NCBI RefSeq assembly: GCF_000418325.1 | Contig: NC_021658.1 | Span: forward strand, 4,823,501-4,887,500 | Source: Sorangium cellulosum So0157-2 | GTDB taxonomy: Bacteria; Myxococcota_A; Polyangia; Polyangiales; Polyangiaceae | DNA length: 64,000 nt | Direction of reading: 5' to 3' | Made by a program: the position numbers and the translations under genes | Shown here: positions 10,250 to 19,506 of the stretch, in pieces | Layout of the letters: the number at the start of each line of letters is the position of its first letter | How positions within the stretch are numbered: the first letter of the stretch is position 1 | Notes under the pieces: model-generated | What the model was told of the DNA's origin: nothing | Database searches by the model: none | What the model saw: only the letters and a program-made list of their open reading frames with translations

Positions 10250-10558
10250 ATGCAAACCGTGAATTCGGTCGACCCGCACGCACAGCTGCGTGCGCTCTAC
10301 ATCTCCCTGCTCCGGAACCAGGAGCACTTCGACGAGTTCAAGCAGCTGCTCTCCCTCTACATCGTCTCGCCCGAGGCCGACGAGGAGCCGGTGGACGCCG
10401 CCAGGGTCCGCGCGCAGCTCAACAGCCGCATCCGCTCCTGGATCGGCGGCTTCTTCGACGGGCTGAGCGCCGCCCAGGTGCTCCAGTGGCGCGCGATCGT
10501 GGTCGAGGAGCGCATCAACGTGTGCCTGTCGCCCTGGAAGGAGTCGAACATTTATTGA
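10250..10558 (+). CDS. Unknown 102-aa protein, first gene of a three-gene operon
   Basis: I do not recognise this protein. It reads as a compact helical, acidic protein without signal peptide or membrane segment: QLRALYISLLRNQEHFDEFK, then DEEPVDAARVRAQLNSRIRSW and LSAAQVLQWRAIVVEERINV. A single Cys lies near the C-terminus (VCLSPWKESNIY). The start is well supported by GGAGG six bases before the ATG. The base composition is like its neighbours. It is followed after 162 bases by the isoprenoid-synthase-fold gene and then the subtilase. It could be a partner or a substrate of those two; no leader-peptide features are obvious. Confidence 0.7.
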   Translation: MQTVNSVDPHAQLRALYISLLRNQEHFDEFKQLLSLYIVSPEADEEPVDAARVRAQLNSRIRSWIGGFFDGLSAAQVLQWRAIVVEERINVCLSPWKESNIY

Positions 10559-10720
10559 TGCTGCGGCGCAGGCGACAGGCGGGGTTGCACCGCCATCGGC
10601 GTACGTCCCACCGGCGCGGCTCCGCCCCGGTTCCATCTCCCGGCGCCCGGCGCCCGCGCCGCGCCTCGGCCGCGAGCGCCGGGCCGCGCGCGCCGCGCCC
10701 GGTCACGGAGGTGTCCGCCC

Positions 10721-11833
10721 ATGGATGACGCGCTCTGGGTGGACGAGCTCTACACGGCGTTCTGGCGGACCCTCCCGGGGATGCTCCACGCCGAGGCGCA
10801 GGGGCTGGCCTACACGCTCGGCCTGGCCCCGTCGCGCGACGTGCCCTGGAGCGCCGTGTTCCGCAACGAGATCACCCTGGCCGCGCCCGCGCTGCTCGCC
10901 GAGGCCATGCCGGGGGTCCGCGGGGCCACCGTGCAGGACGCCCTGCTCGCGCACCTCCTCGCCGTCATCGAGGCGTTCGGCACGGATCGCATCCAGGACG
11001 CGCAGGTCCGGCCGACCTGGCAGCTCGAGGCCATCCTCGCCCACGCGCGGCGGGCGCGCGACGAGGCGCTGCGCCGCGTCGCGCCCGACGTCGACGACCC
11101 GGCCATCGACTTTGCCCGCGCGGACGAGGCGACGCTGCTCGCCATCGAGGCCGAGCGCAGCGTCCTCGCGAGCGGCGAGCCCGCCGGCTTCAGCCGCTAC
11201 TACGCGCTCTCCCTCGGCAAGCAGAGCGTCGGCTTCCCGGCGTCGATCGCCCTGGCGCACGCCGCGGGCTGGACCGCCGCGCAGCGCGAGGTGCTCGCGC
11301 GGATGCTCTCGTCGGTGTGGCTCGGCCTGCAGCTCCACGACGACGTCATGGACTGGCAGGACGACTACCAGCGAGGCGGCGCCTGGGCCGTCGTCCTGGC
11401 CGCGGAGCTCCGATCGCGGGCGGAGGGCGAGCCCGACGGCACGTCCGCGCGCGCGCGGGATGATGACCGCGCGTCCGGGTCGTACCACCGCGGCGCGATC
11501 GCGTACGGGCCGCTCGGCACGCCGCCCTGGGGCATCGCCGCGACGCCGAGGGCGAAGAGCGAGCCGCCGGCCTCCAGCGCGGCCTCGTCGCTCGTCCCCG
11601 TGCGCCGCATGGTCCTCGAGTCGGGCGTCCTCGCGGCGATGCTCGACGGCGAGCGCCGGTGCTTCGGCGCCGCGCGCCGGCGCGCCGCCGCCCTCGGCGC
11701 CCGCCGCGTCGCCGCCTGGGCGGCGGCGAGGGAGGCGCACGCGCAGGAGCTCGCGCGCTGCGAGGCCGAGAGCCCGGGCTTCGCCAACCGCGCCCACGCG
11801 CTCAACGCCTGGGCCAAGGCCGTGCTGGCATGA
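10721..11833 (+). CDS. Isoprenoid-synthase-fold protein with only one Asp-rich motif
   Basis: 370-aa, largely helical protein. Residues 160-220 align by eye with the second half of trans-prenyl diphosphate synthases: YYALSLGKQSVGFPASIALA resembles the helix carrying the conserved Lys, and GLQLHDDVMDWQDDYQRGG (202-220) resembles the second Asp-rich motif. The first DDxxD motif with its RRG is absent; at that place is IEAFGTDRIQDAQVR (83-97). The last 140 residues are an Arg/Ala-rich extension of unknown role. It may be a class 1 isoprenoid enzyme or a non-catalytic relative. GGAGGTG precedes the ATG, and the stop overlaps the next start (ATGA), so the two are tightly coupled. Confidence 0.65.
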   Translation: MDDALWVDELYTAFWRTLPGMLHAEAQGLAYTLGLAPSRDVPWSAVFRNEITLAAPALLAEAMPGVRGATVQDALLAHLLAVIEAFGTDRIQDAQVRPTWQLEAILAHARRARDEALRRVAPDVDDPAIDFARADEATLLAIEAERSVLASGEPAGFSRYYALSLGKQSVGFPASIALAHAAGWTAAQREVLARMLSSVWLGLQLHDDVMDWQDDYQRGGAWAVVLAAELRSRAEGEPDGTSARARDDDRASGSYHRGAIAYGPLGTPPWGIAATPRAKSEPPASSAASSLVPVRRMVLESGVLAAMLDGERRCFGAARRRAAALGARRVAAWAAAREAHAQELARCEAESPGFANRAHALNAWAKAVLA

Positions 11834-13917
11834 GCCGGGGCCGCGACGCGGCCTCGCGGGGGGGAGCGGGCGCTCCGGAGGAGGGGCCCGCGCGCGCTCG
11901 CCCGGCGCGCGGCCGCCCGAGCGCGCCGCCCCCCGCGTCGACCGCCTCCCCCAGGGCGCGCCCGGCGCGCCCGCCGTGGGACTTCGGCTACGCCCCGGTG
12001 CCCACCGCCGCGGGCGACGACGACGGCGGCCCCCTCGACATCGTCGTGGCCCTGCGCCGCGCCGCGGCCCCCGGCGACGTCGTCGCGGCGCTCTCGGCGC
12101 GCTGGTCCGCGGTCGAGGTCGAGCGGGTCATCGAGCGGCCGCCCATCTTCTGGCTCCGCGTCCGGTCGCCCGACGGCGGGCGGCGCGCCGAGGTCGCCGC
12201 CGCGCTCTCGGCCGCGGCGCTCCCGGTGCGCTACGTCGCGTCGGCCCGGCGCCCGAGCGCCGCCGTGGCGCCGCGCTTCGACGCGGCCGCGGGCGCCGCG
12301 GCGCGCCCCGACGGGTGGACCGTCCGCGGCGCGTCGTTCGAGGAGGATCCCGTCACGCCCGGCCGCTGGTTCCTGCGCGACGAGGAGGGCGGGATCGGGG
12401 TCGACCGCCGCCGCTGCGGGACCGGCGCGGGGATGCGCCTCGGGGTCATCGACGACGACGCCTGGGCGGCCGACGAGCTCGGCCTCGACCGCGAGGTGCT
12501 CGTCATGCTCGAGCACCCGCCGCGCAGCCAGGCGCACGGCTCGTTCATGGTCGCCTGGGCCGTCGGCTCCCGCCGCCCCGGCGGCTTCCGCGGCGTCGCG
12601 CCGGACGCGTCGCCGCGGCTCTACCTGATCCCGAAGCCGGGCTCGTGCGTCCTGGCCCTCCCGGTGGCGATCATCCAGGCCGTCAGCGACGGCGCCGACG
12701 TCGTGGTCTGCGCGGCGTACGTCGAGGGCACGACCACGCCCATGCTGGACGACGCGCTCGAGTTCGCCGCCCGCCTCGGGCGCCGCGGCCGGGGCTGCCC
12801 GGTCGTGTTCCCGACGGGCCGCGAGGCCTCGAGCCCCCCCGCGTCGCTGCACGCGAGCTTCTCGCTGGGGTTCGGCGAGCCCGCGAGCGACCCGCGGGTG
12901 TTCTGCGTCGGCCCGGGCGCCCGCGGCGAGGGGTGGTTCCTCTGGCGGGATCGCCGGGGGCGCAGCCGCCCCTTCGCCAACCGCGGCCCGGCGGTGCGAT
13001 GGCTCGCGCCCGGCGACGATCTCACCTGTCCGCTGCCGCCGGCGTCCGGCGTGGCGCCCGCGTCGGGCGCGGCGCCCGCGTCGGGCGCGGCGCCCGAATC
13101 CGGCGCGGCGCCTACCTCCGGCGCCTCCGGCGCGGCGCCCGAATCCGGCGCGGCGCCCGCCTCCGGCGCCGCGCCGCTGTCCGAGCGGCTCTGCCACGCC
13201 GAGTCGAGCGGGGCCTCGGCCCTGGCCGCGGGCGTCCTGCTCCTCGTCCTGTCGCGCAACCCCGCGCTGCGCCTGCCCGAGCTCGACGCCTTGGTCCTGC
13301 GCACGCTCGCGCCGGTGCCCCCCGCGGCGCCCGCGTCGGCCGAGCCGATCGCCGACCCATGGGACCTGTTCCCCGACGGGCGCGATCGCGACGGCCACAA
13401 CGCCAAGCACGGCTACGGCCGCATCGACGCCGGCCGGGCCTGCCTCGCCGCCGGCGACCCGGTCGCGCTCGCGCTGGTGCTCATCGGCGAGGACCGCGCC
13501 GCGCGCGCCTGGCACGACGCCCGCGCCGCGCGCCCGCTCGCCCGCGGCCTGTACTCGCGCCGCCTCGCGCGCTGGGCCGTCCGGGCGCTGCTCGCCGACC
13601 CGAGCCTCTGCCACGGCGTCTGCGCGCTCGCGCGCCACGCCCGCCTCACCGCGGGCGACGACGCGCGCCGGCGCGCCCACGGCGCGGGCGTCGTGCTGCG
13701 GCAGCTCTCGGTCCTCGTCCGCGGCCTCGCGGCGAGCCGCCAGGCGCCGCCGGCGCCGCCGCGCGTGCGCGGCGAGGTCGCGGCCCTGCTCGACGACCTC
13801 GAGCGCTCGGCGACCGACGCCGCCGCGGTCCAGGGCGTCGAGTCGCGCTTCGGCGAGCTGGCCGACGCCGTGTTCGCGGACGCCGCGGAGCGCCGCGCGC
13901 GCCAGGGCGCGGCCTGA
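11830..13917 (+). CDS. Atypical subtilisin-like (S8) protease without a signal peptide
   Basis: 695 aa. A Pro/Ala/Arg-rich N-terminus and an about 130-residue domain precede a subtilase-like core: Asp in LGVIDDDAW (D208), His in SQAHGSFMVAWAVG (H236) and Ser in SSGASALAAGVLLLVL (S463), each in its family context. The usual AAGN oxyanion Asn is not seen; the equivalent strand reads PVVFPTGREAS. An Ala/Ser/Gly/Pro repeat (about 405-450, units like PASGAA) is inserted just before the Ser motif. A helical C-terminal region follows. No export signal is visible, so it is probably cytoplasmic. The ATG at 11830 overlaps the preceding stop; starts further upstream read into low-complexity Arg-rich sequence. 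Confidence 0.7.
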   Translation: MSRGRDAASRGGAGAPEEGPARARPARGRPSAPPPASTASPRARPARPPWDFGYAPVPTAAGDDDGGPLDIVVALRRAAAPGDVVAALSARWSAVEVERVIERPPIFWLRVRSPDGGRRAEVAAALSAAALPVRYVASARRPSAAVAPRFDAAAGAAARPDGWTVRGASFEEDPVTPGRWFLRDEEGGIGVDRRRCGTGAGMRLGVIDDDAWAADELGLDREVLVMLEHPPRSQAHGSFMVAWAVGSRRPGGFRGVAPDASPRLYLIPKPGSCVLALPVAIIQAVSDGADVVVCAAYVEGTTTPMLDDALEFAARLGRRGRGCPVVFPTGREASSPPASLHASFSLGFGEPASDPRVFCVGPGARGEGWFLWRDRRGRSRPFANRGPAVRWLAPGDDLTCPLPPASGVAPASGAAPASGAAPESGAAPTSGASGAAPESGAAPASGAAPLSERLCHAESSGASALAAGVLLLVLSRNPALRLPELDALVLRTLAPVPPAAPASAEPIADPWDLFPDGRDRDGHNAKHGYGRIDAGRACLAAGDPVALALVLIGEDRAARAWHDARAARPLARGLYSRRLARWAVRALLADPSLCHGVCALARHARLTAGDDARRRAHGAGVVLRQLSVLVRGLAASRQAPPAPPRVRGEVAALLDDLERSATDAAAVQGVESRFGELADAVFADAAERRARQGAA

Positions 13918-14130
13918 GCGCGCTCCCTCACCGGCGGCGCGGCGTGATCCCCCTCTCATCCCACGCATCAAAACGTAATGAAAATCGCGTAACAGCGCCG
14001 CCGGGCCCGTCGGGGCGCGGGCGATCGCGGCGCGGCATGCCGTCCGGCGCGTGAGCCCCGTTGGTTCACCCGGGGTTCCAGCGTATCGTGGGTGGCTCGT
14101 GGCGCAATTTACGCGCCGTCGAGTCTCCCG

Positions 14131-16461
14131 ATGCCAGCTATCGAGAATCGGCGTTGGCTCCTTGCGGCGGTCGTCTTCGCGGCGCTCGTACTGGGCGGCT
14201 CCGGGATCAGGAGCGCCGTGAGCTGGTACGAGCGCCCGTTCCCGGGCGTCCTCGTCGACCCGGACGGCGTGGTCTCGAGCCTCGGCCTGCCTTCCTGGGA
14301 GGGCTTCCAGAAGGGCCTCCGGTTCCCCGATCGCGTCGTCGAGGTCAACGGCTGGCGCCTCGAGAGCACGGAGGGCCGCTACCGCGCCAGCACCTGGGAC
14401 GCCGCGATCGAGCAGGCGGCGCGCGAGGGGCAGCGCTCGGTGCGCGCCCGCGTCGAGACGGCCGAGGGGGTGCGCGACGTCGAGCTCTCCCTCGTCCCGT
14501 TCGATCCGCTCGCGTGGTGGTTCTACGCCGGCGGGCTGATGGTCGTCGCCTCGCTCTACGTGGGCGCCGCGCTCATCGCCCTCAGCGCGAGCCCGCGCGG
14601 CAAGCTCGCGCGCGCGTTCGCGACGGCCGCGCTGTTCACCGCGCTCTTCCAGTTCTCGATCTTCGACTACCACAGCTCGCGCGACCTCGTCCCGTTCTTC
14701 CACGTCGCGTACGCGCTCGTCCCGATGAGCTTCTTCACCCTGGCGCTGCGGCTGCCGGACGACGTCGCGCTCATCGCGCGCTACCCCGCCTTCGCGCGGA
14801 TCGCGCATGGGCTCGGCGGCCTGCTCGCCGCCGGCATGCTCGCCTCGCACGCCATGGGCTGGACCACCGTCGGGATCCGGGGCGTCTGCGCGACGCTGGT
14901 CGTCGCCTCGTTCCTCTTCTTCGCGGTCACGCTGATCCTCCGCTTCGCCGCCGCGGAGGGGGACCGCCGCCGCACGCTGCGCGCGCTGCTCCTCGCCATG
15001 GCGCCGCCGCACGTCGTGATCGCGGTCGGGTTCCTCCTGGCCATGCTCGGCGTCGCGGGGTCGGCGCTCGCGTGGTTCGCGATCCCGGCGCTCGCCCTCA
15101 CGCCCGTCTCCAGCGTCGTCGCGTTCATCCGCTACGACCTCTGGGGGAGCCGCGCGCTCCTGTCGCGCCCGCTCACGCGGATCATCATCGCCGGCATGAT
15201 GGTCGCGCTCACGGTGATCGTCTGCTCCGCCTGCGCGGGGTACGCCGGCCTCCCGCTGCTCGGCGCGATCAAGGTCGCCGCGCCCGCCGCGATCGTCAGC
15301 GCCGCGCTCGTCGTGTTCGCGCTCGGCGCCGGCGACCGGAAGCTCTTCCCGGCGCGCGCCGAGTACAAGCCCACCGTCGAGCAGCTCAGCGAGGAGCTGA
15401 CCCTCGTCGCCGGTCCCGACGAGGTCGCGGACGCGGTCGAGCGCACGGTGGCGCGCTGGCTGTCCTGCGAGCGCGTCACCTTCCGCCGCATCGAGGTCGA
15501 CGCCGCCGACGCCCCCGGCGAGCAGGAGCCGCGCGCCGCCGAGGCGAGCGGCGAGCGGCTCATCGGGATCGATCCGCCGCCGGCGAGCGCGAGCGAGCTC
15601 TCGCTCACGCTCATGTTCCGCGGCCGGCTGCTCGGCGTCCTCGAGGTCGGCAAGAAGCGCGGCGGCGCCCTGTTCACGAGCGAGGACCTCGACCTGCTCC
15701 GCACCATCGGCAACCAGGCCGCGCTCGCCCTCGCGCACGCGCACAGCTACGCCGAGCTGGAGCGGCGGCGGCGCGAGCAGGCCGCCGCATGGCGGGACGA
15801 GCGCGCGGCGCTCATCGAGACGCTCGCGGCCGAGATCACCCACGAGGTGCGCTACCCGATCAACTTCTTCCGCTCGGTGTTCAAGCGTGGCTCGAGCGAC
15901 CAGCGCCTGGACGCCGAGGAGGTCGAGATCGGCTGCGAGGAGGTCGAGCGCCTCGAGCGGCTCGTGATGGGCCTGCGCCGGGTGACGCACAGGAAGCTCG
16001 AGCGCCGCCGCCTCGCGGTCGAGGAGCTCGTGAGCCGGGCGGAGATGCTCCTGCGCGATCAGCTCGGCAAGCGGCGGATCGAGGCGCGGGTGAGCGCGAC
16101 GCCGCGGCTCAGCTGCGACCCGGACCAGGCCACGCAGGTGCTCGTCAACCTCCTCTCGAACGGCCTCGACGCCGCCGGCGACAAGGGGACCGTCGGGGTC
16201 ACCTGGGAGCCCTCGGAGGGCGGCGCCGAGCTCGTCGTGTGGGACACGGGGCCGGGCTTCGGCGGGGACGCTTCGCGCATCTTCGCGCCCTGGTACACGA
16301 CGAAGCCGCGCGGGACCGGGCTCGGGCTCGCCATCACGCACCGCATCGTCCGCGCCCACGGGTGGTCCATCGACCCGGAGCGGCGCGACGGCAGGACGCG
16401 GTTCGTGATCGCGATCCCGGCCGCCGACCTCACCATGACCGCAGAGGACGAGGTCGCGTGA
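14131..16461 (+). CDS. Multi-pass membrane sensor histidine kinase with GAF domain
   Basis: 776 aa. After an N-terminal helix (about 8-22) comes a periplasmic PDZ-like segment (about 35-120; LRFPDRVVEVNGWRLE). A block of about eight membrane helices (130-400), a GAF-type domain (about 425-540), a dimerisation helix with the phospho-acceptor His in EITHEVRYPINFF, and a HATPase domain (NLLSNGLDAAG N-box, WDTGPGF, GTGLGLAITHRIV) follow. It autophosphorylates and should pass phosphate to the response regulator whose GTG overlaps this gene's stop. An alternative GTG start at 14092 adds 13 residues; neither has a clear ribosome site. The signal sensed is unknown. Confidence 0.88.
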   Translation: MPAIENRRWLLAAVVFAALVLGGSGIRSAVSWYERPFPGVLVDPDGVVSSLGLPSWEGFQKGLRFPDRVVEVNGWRLESTEGRYRASTWDAAIEQAAREGQRSVRARVETAEGVRDVELSLVPFDPLAWWFYAGGLMVVASLYVGAALIALSASPRGKLARAFATAALFTALFQFSIFDYHSSRDLVPFFHVAYALVPMSFFTLALRLPDDVALIARYPAFARIAHGLGGLLAAGMLASHAMGWTTVGIRGVCATLVVASFLFFAVTLILRFAAAEGDRRRTLRALLLAMAPPHVVIAVGFLLAMLGVAGSALAWFAIPALALTPVSSVVAFIRYDLWGSRALLSRPLTRIIIAGMMVALTVIVCSACAGYAGLPLLGAIKVAAPAAIVSAALVVFALGAGDRKLFPARAEYKPTVEQLSEELTLVAGPDEVADAVERTVARWLSCERVTFRRIEVDAADAPGEQEPRAAEASGERLIGIDPPPASASELSLTLMFRGRLLGVLEVGKKRGGALFTSEDLDLLRTIGNQAALALAHAHSYAELERRRREQAAAWRDERAALIETLAAEITHEVRYPINFFRSVFKRGSSDQRLDAEEVEIGCEEVERLERLVMGLRRVTHRKLERRRLAVEELVSRAEMLLRDQLGKRRIEARVSATPRLSCDPDQATQVLVNLLSNGLDAAGDKGTVGVTWEPSEGGAELVVWDTGPGFGGDASRIFAPWYTTKPRGTGLGLAITHRIVRAHGWSIDPERRDGRTRFVIAIPAADLTMTAEDEVA

Positions 16462-17948
16462 AGATCCTGGTCGTCGACGATCAGCGGAGCGGCCGCCGCA
16501 CGCTCCGGCAGATCCTGGCCGCGCTCGACGAGGTCGAGGTGCTGGAGGCGGTCGGCCTCGACGACGCGATGGCGGCGGTGGAGCGGAGCGCGCCGGACCT
16601 CCTGCTCCTCGACGTGCGCCTCTCGGACGATCCGCGCGACCGCGGCGGCCTGGAGATCCTGCGGCGGGTGCGCGCCTCGGGGCGGAGCACGCCGGCGGTG
16701 ATGGTCACCTCGGTCAGCGAGCTGTCCGAGATCCGGGAGGCCATGCGGCTCGGCGCGCAGGACTACGTGCTGAAGGACGAGCTCTGCCCGGAGATGCTCC
16801 TGCCGATCATCGAGGGCCAGCGCGAGCGGCTGCTCCTCAAGGGCGAGGTGGTGCGGCTGCGCGAGCGGGTCGACCGCACGTTCGGGACGAAGGCGCTGCT
16901 CGGCTCGTCGGCGGCGATGGAGCGCGTGCGGCGGATCGTGGAGCGGGTCGCCGAGTCGAGCAAGACCGTGCTCATCCGCGGCGAGACCGGCAGCGGCAAG
17001 GAGATGGTCGCCCGCGCGCTGCACGAGATGAGCTCGCGCCGCGGCGAGCCGTTCGTGGCCGTCAACTGCTCGGCGCTGCCGGGGACGCTCATCGAGTCGC
17101 TCATCTTCGGGCACGAGCGCGGCGCCTTCACCGGCGCCGAGAAGCGCATCCGCGGCCAGCTCGAGCTCGCGGGCGCGGGCACGATCCTGCTCGACGAGAT
17201 CGCCGAGATGCCCGGCGAGCTCCAGGCGAAGCTCCTCCGCGTGCTCGAGGATCGCCGCTTCCGCCCGCTCGGCGCCGAGTCGGAGATCCCGCTGCGCGCC
17301 CGCGTCCTCGCGGCGACCCACGTCGACCTGGAGAAGCGCATCGGCGAGGGGCGCTTCCGCGAGGATCTCTTCTACCGGCTCAACGTGGTCACGGTGCACG
17401 TCCCGTCGCTCGCCGAGCGCGACGCGGATCTCATCGAGCTCCTGCTCGCCTTCAGCGCGGAGCTCCCGCGCAAGCTCCGCTACACCGACGAGGCGATCGC
17501 GTGGCTCGTCCGGCGGCCCTGGCCCGGCAACGTGCGGGAGCTCCGGAACGTCGTCGAGCGGCTCGGGCTGCTCGCGGACGACGATCTCATCGACGTCCCG
17601 ACGCTCGAGGAGCTCGCGCGCGAGCGGCCGATCGTGGACGCCACGGCGGAGATCGACCGGCTGGCGCGCGCGCTGCTCGCCCTGCCCGAGCGGCTCGGAT
17701 CGAAGCTCCGCGTGATCGAGCGCGCGGTGCTGCACCACGCGATCGAGAGCTGCGGCGGCAACAAGGCGGCCGCGGCGCGGCTCATCGGCGTCGATCGGAA
17801 GATGCTCGAGCGGCGGTGGGACCGGCACACCGGCGAGGAGCCGCCGAGCAGCCGGCGGGTCACGCCCGTGAACGCGCCGCGGTACCTCGGCGAGGAGCCG
17901 CCGAGCAGCCGGCGGCTCTCGCTGCCGTCGGACCCTGGCGACGGGTGA
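16458..17948 (+). CDS. NtrC-family sigma-54-dependent response regulator
   Basis: 496 aa. A receiver domain (1-125; VVDDQ, LLLLDVRLSDD with the phospho-Asp, K in VLKDE) is followed by an AAA+ domain (about 140-370) with Walker A GETGSGKE, the sigma-54-contacting GAFTGA, Walker B ILLDEIAEMP and the Arg finger in FREDLFYRLNVV. A Fis-type helix-turn-helix is at the C-terminus (GGNKAAAARLIGVDRKMLER). It should open sigma-54 promoters when phosphorylated by the upstream kinase; start and stop overlap as GTGA. An odd C-terminal tail carries GEEPPSSRR twice, encoded by an exact 27-bp direct repeat. Confidence 0.95.
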   Translation: MKILVVDDQRSGRRTLRQILAALDEVEVLEAVGLDDAMAAVERSAPDLLLLDVRLSDDPRDRGGLEILRRVRASGRSTPAVMVTSVSELSEIREAMRLGAQDYVLKDELCPEMLLPIIEGQRERLLLKGEVVRLRERVDRTFGTKALLGSSAAMERVRRIVERVAESSKTVLIRGETGSGKEMVARALHEMSSRRGEPFVAVNCSALPGTLIESLIFGHERGAFTGAEKRIRGQLELAGAGTILLDEIAEMPGELQAKLLRVLEDRRFRPLGAESEIPLRARVLAATHVDLEKRIGEGRFREDLFYRLNVVTVHVPSLAERDADLIELLLAFSAELPRKLRYTDEAIAWLVRRPWPGNVRELRNVVERLGLLADDDLIDVPTLEELARERPIVDATAEIDRLARALLALPERLGSKLRVIERAVLHHAIESCGGNKAAAARLIGVDRKMLERRWDRHTGEEPPSSRRVTPVNAPRYLGEEPPSSRRLSLPSDPGDG

Positions 17949-17949
17949 G

Positions 17950-17968
17950 CCGCGCCGGGGCGGCGCGG
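17950..17968. terminator. Short GC hairpin between convergent genes
   Basis: CCGCGCCG, loop GGG, CGGCGCGG: an 8-bp stem starting two bases after the regulator stop and facing the end of ugd. There is no T-run. It is a possible two-way transcription barrier. Confidence 0.4.
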
Positions 17969-17998
17969 GCGACGGCCGAGCCGCGCCCGGGCGGCGCG

Positions 17999-19300
17999 CT
18001 ACTTCCGGCCGATGCCGGTGTAGACGAACCCCATGCCGCGGAGCTCGTCGGGCTCCCAGACGTTGCGCCCGTCGAAGAGCGTCGGGGAGCTCAGGATGCG
18101 CTTCAGCCGGTGGAAGTCGGGGCGCCGGTACTCGTGCCACTCGGTGACGACGACCAGCGCGTCCGCGCCCTCGGCCGCGCCGTACATGCCGTCGCTCAGG
18201 AGGATGCGGTTCCCGTAGATGGCGCGCACGTTCGGCATCGCCTGCGGATCGTGCGCCTGGACCGTCGCGCCCGCCTCGAGCAGCTGGTCGATCAGCGTGA
18301 GCGCGGGCGCCTCGCGGATGTCGTCGGTCTGCGGCTTGAACGCGAGCCCCCAGACCGCGATCGTCTTGCCCTTGAGCGCGCCGTCGAAGTGGGCGCTCAC
18401 CTTGCTCCCGAGCAGCCGCTTCTGCCGGGCGTTGATCCGCTCCGTCGCCCGCACGATCTCCAGGTCGTGCCCCACCGCGCTCGCGGTGTAGAGGATGGCC
18501 GAGAGATCCTTGGGGAAGCACGACCCGCCGAACCCCGGGCCCGCGAAGAGGAACTTCGTGCCGATGCGCGGGTCGGCGCCGACGCCCTTGCGCACGAGCT
18601 CGATGTCCGCGCCGAGCTTCTCCGCGAGGACCGCCAGGTCGTTCATGAACGAGATGCGCGACGCGAGCAGGGCGTTGGCGGCGTACTTGGTGAGCTCGGC
18701 CGAGCGGGCGTCCATGAGCTGGATGCGGTCGCTCGCCCGCACGAACGGGTTGTAGAGGTGGCGCAGGATCTCGCGCGCCTTCGGGTCGTCCGAGCCGATG
18801 ATCACGCGGTCGGGCTTCATGAAGTCGTTCACCGCGTCGCCCTCCTTGAGGAACTCCGGGTTCGACGCGACGGCGAACGGCTGGGTGGTGAGCCCGCCGA
18901 TGATCTGCTTGAGCCGATCCGCGGTCCCGACCGGGACCGTGCTCTTCGTGGCGATCACCTTGAAGTTGTTCAGGTTCTTGCCGATCGTCTCGCCGACGGC
19001 CTCGACGGCGGAGAGGTCGGCCGAGCCGTCGTCGGCCTGCGGCGTGCCGACGGCGATGAAGACGATCTCCGCGTCGCGGATGGCGCCGGCGACGTCGGTG
19101 GAGAACCGGAGCCTGCCGTCCCGCGTGTTCTTGGCGATGAGCACGTCGAGGCCGGGCTCGAAGATCGGCATCTCCCCGCGCTTCAGCATCTCGATCTTGG
19201 CGGCGGACACGTCGACGCACGCGACGTCGTTCCCGAAGTCCGCGAAACCCGCGCCGGCCACGAGGCCGACATACCCTGTTCCCACGACCGCAAGCTGCAT
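17999..19300 (-). CDS. ugd: UDP-glucose/nucleotide-sugar 6-dehydrogenase
   Basis: 433-aa NAD-dependent enzyme that oxidises UDP-glucose (or a related sugar nucleotide) twice to the uronate used for exopolysaccharide or LPS. The N-terminal Rossmann motif is VVGTGYVGLVAGAGFADFG (5-23). IFEPGLDVLI, ATKSTVPVGTADRL and the catalytic Cys in PGFGGSCFPKDL are all present, as is the C-terminal AHDPQAMPN segment. Length is normal for Ugd. It is a single gene here, convergent with the response regulator and not inside a polysaccharide cluster. GDP-mannose dehydrogenase is a less likely alternative. Confidence 0.93.
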   Translation of the reverse strand: MQLAVVGTGYVGLVAGAGFADFGNDVACVDVSAAKIEMLKRGEMPIFEPGLDVLIAKNTRDGRLRFSTDVAGAIRDAEIVFIAVGTPQADDGSADLSAVEAVGETIGKNLNNFKVIATKSTVPVGTADRLKQIIGGLTTQPFAVASNPEFLKEGDAVNDFMKPDRVIIGSDDPKAREILRHLYNPFVRASDRIQLMDARSAELTKYAANALLASRISFMNDLAVLAEKLGADIELVRKGVGADPRIGTKFLFAGPGFGGSCFPKDLSAILYTASAVGHDLEIVRATERINARQKRLLGSKVSAHFDGALKGKTIAVWGLAFKPQTDDIREAPALTLIDQLLEAGATVQAHDPQAMPNVRAIYGNRILLSDGMYGAAEGADALVVVTEWHEYRRPDFHRLKRILSSPTLFDGRNVWEPDELRGMGFVYTGIGRK

Positions 19301-19506
19301 GCGCGGGACGCTACCACGACTCTCGGGCTGTTCGAGCCGGGAGGAGCGCGAAGTGTGATCCCCGATCGATCTGTCCCGCTACGTCAAGCGCGCGCTCGCG
19401 CCCGGCGCGGGCCTCGCCGGCCGCGCTCCTCGCGCGCCGCCCTCGGGGCGGGCCTGCCCTCGGGCGCGCGCGGGGCCGGGCGCTCGACGCCCGAGGGGCG
19501 CGTGGC

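Noticed and set aside
14061..16457. Continuation of the response-regulator frame upstream through the sensor kinase
   Set aside because: The open frame is a GC-bias artefact; the receiver domain begins at the GTG at 16458, which overlaps the kinase stop.
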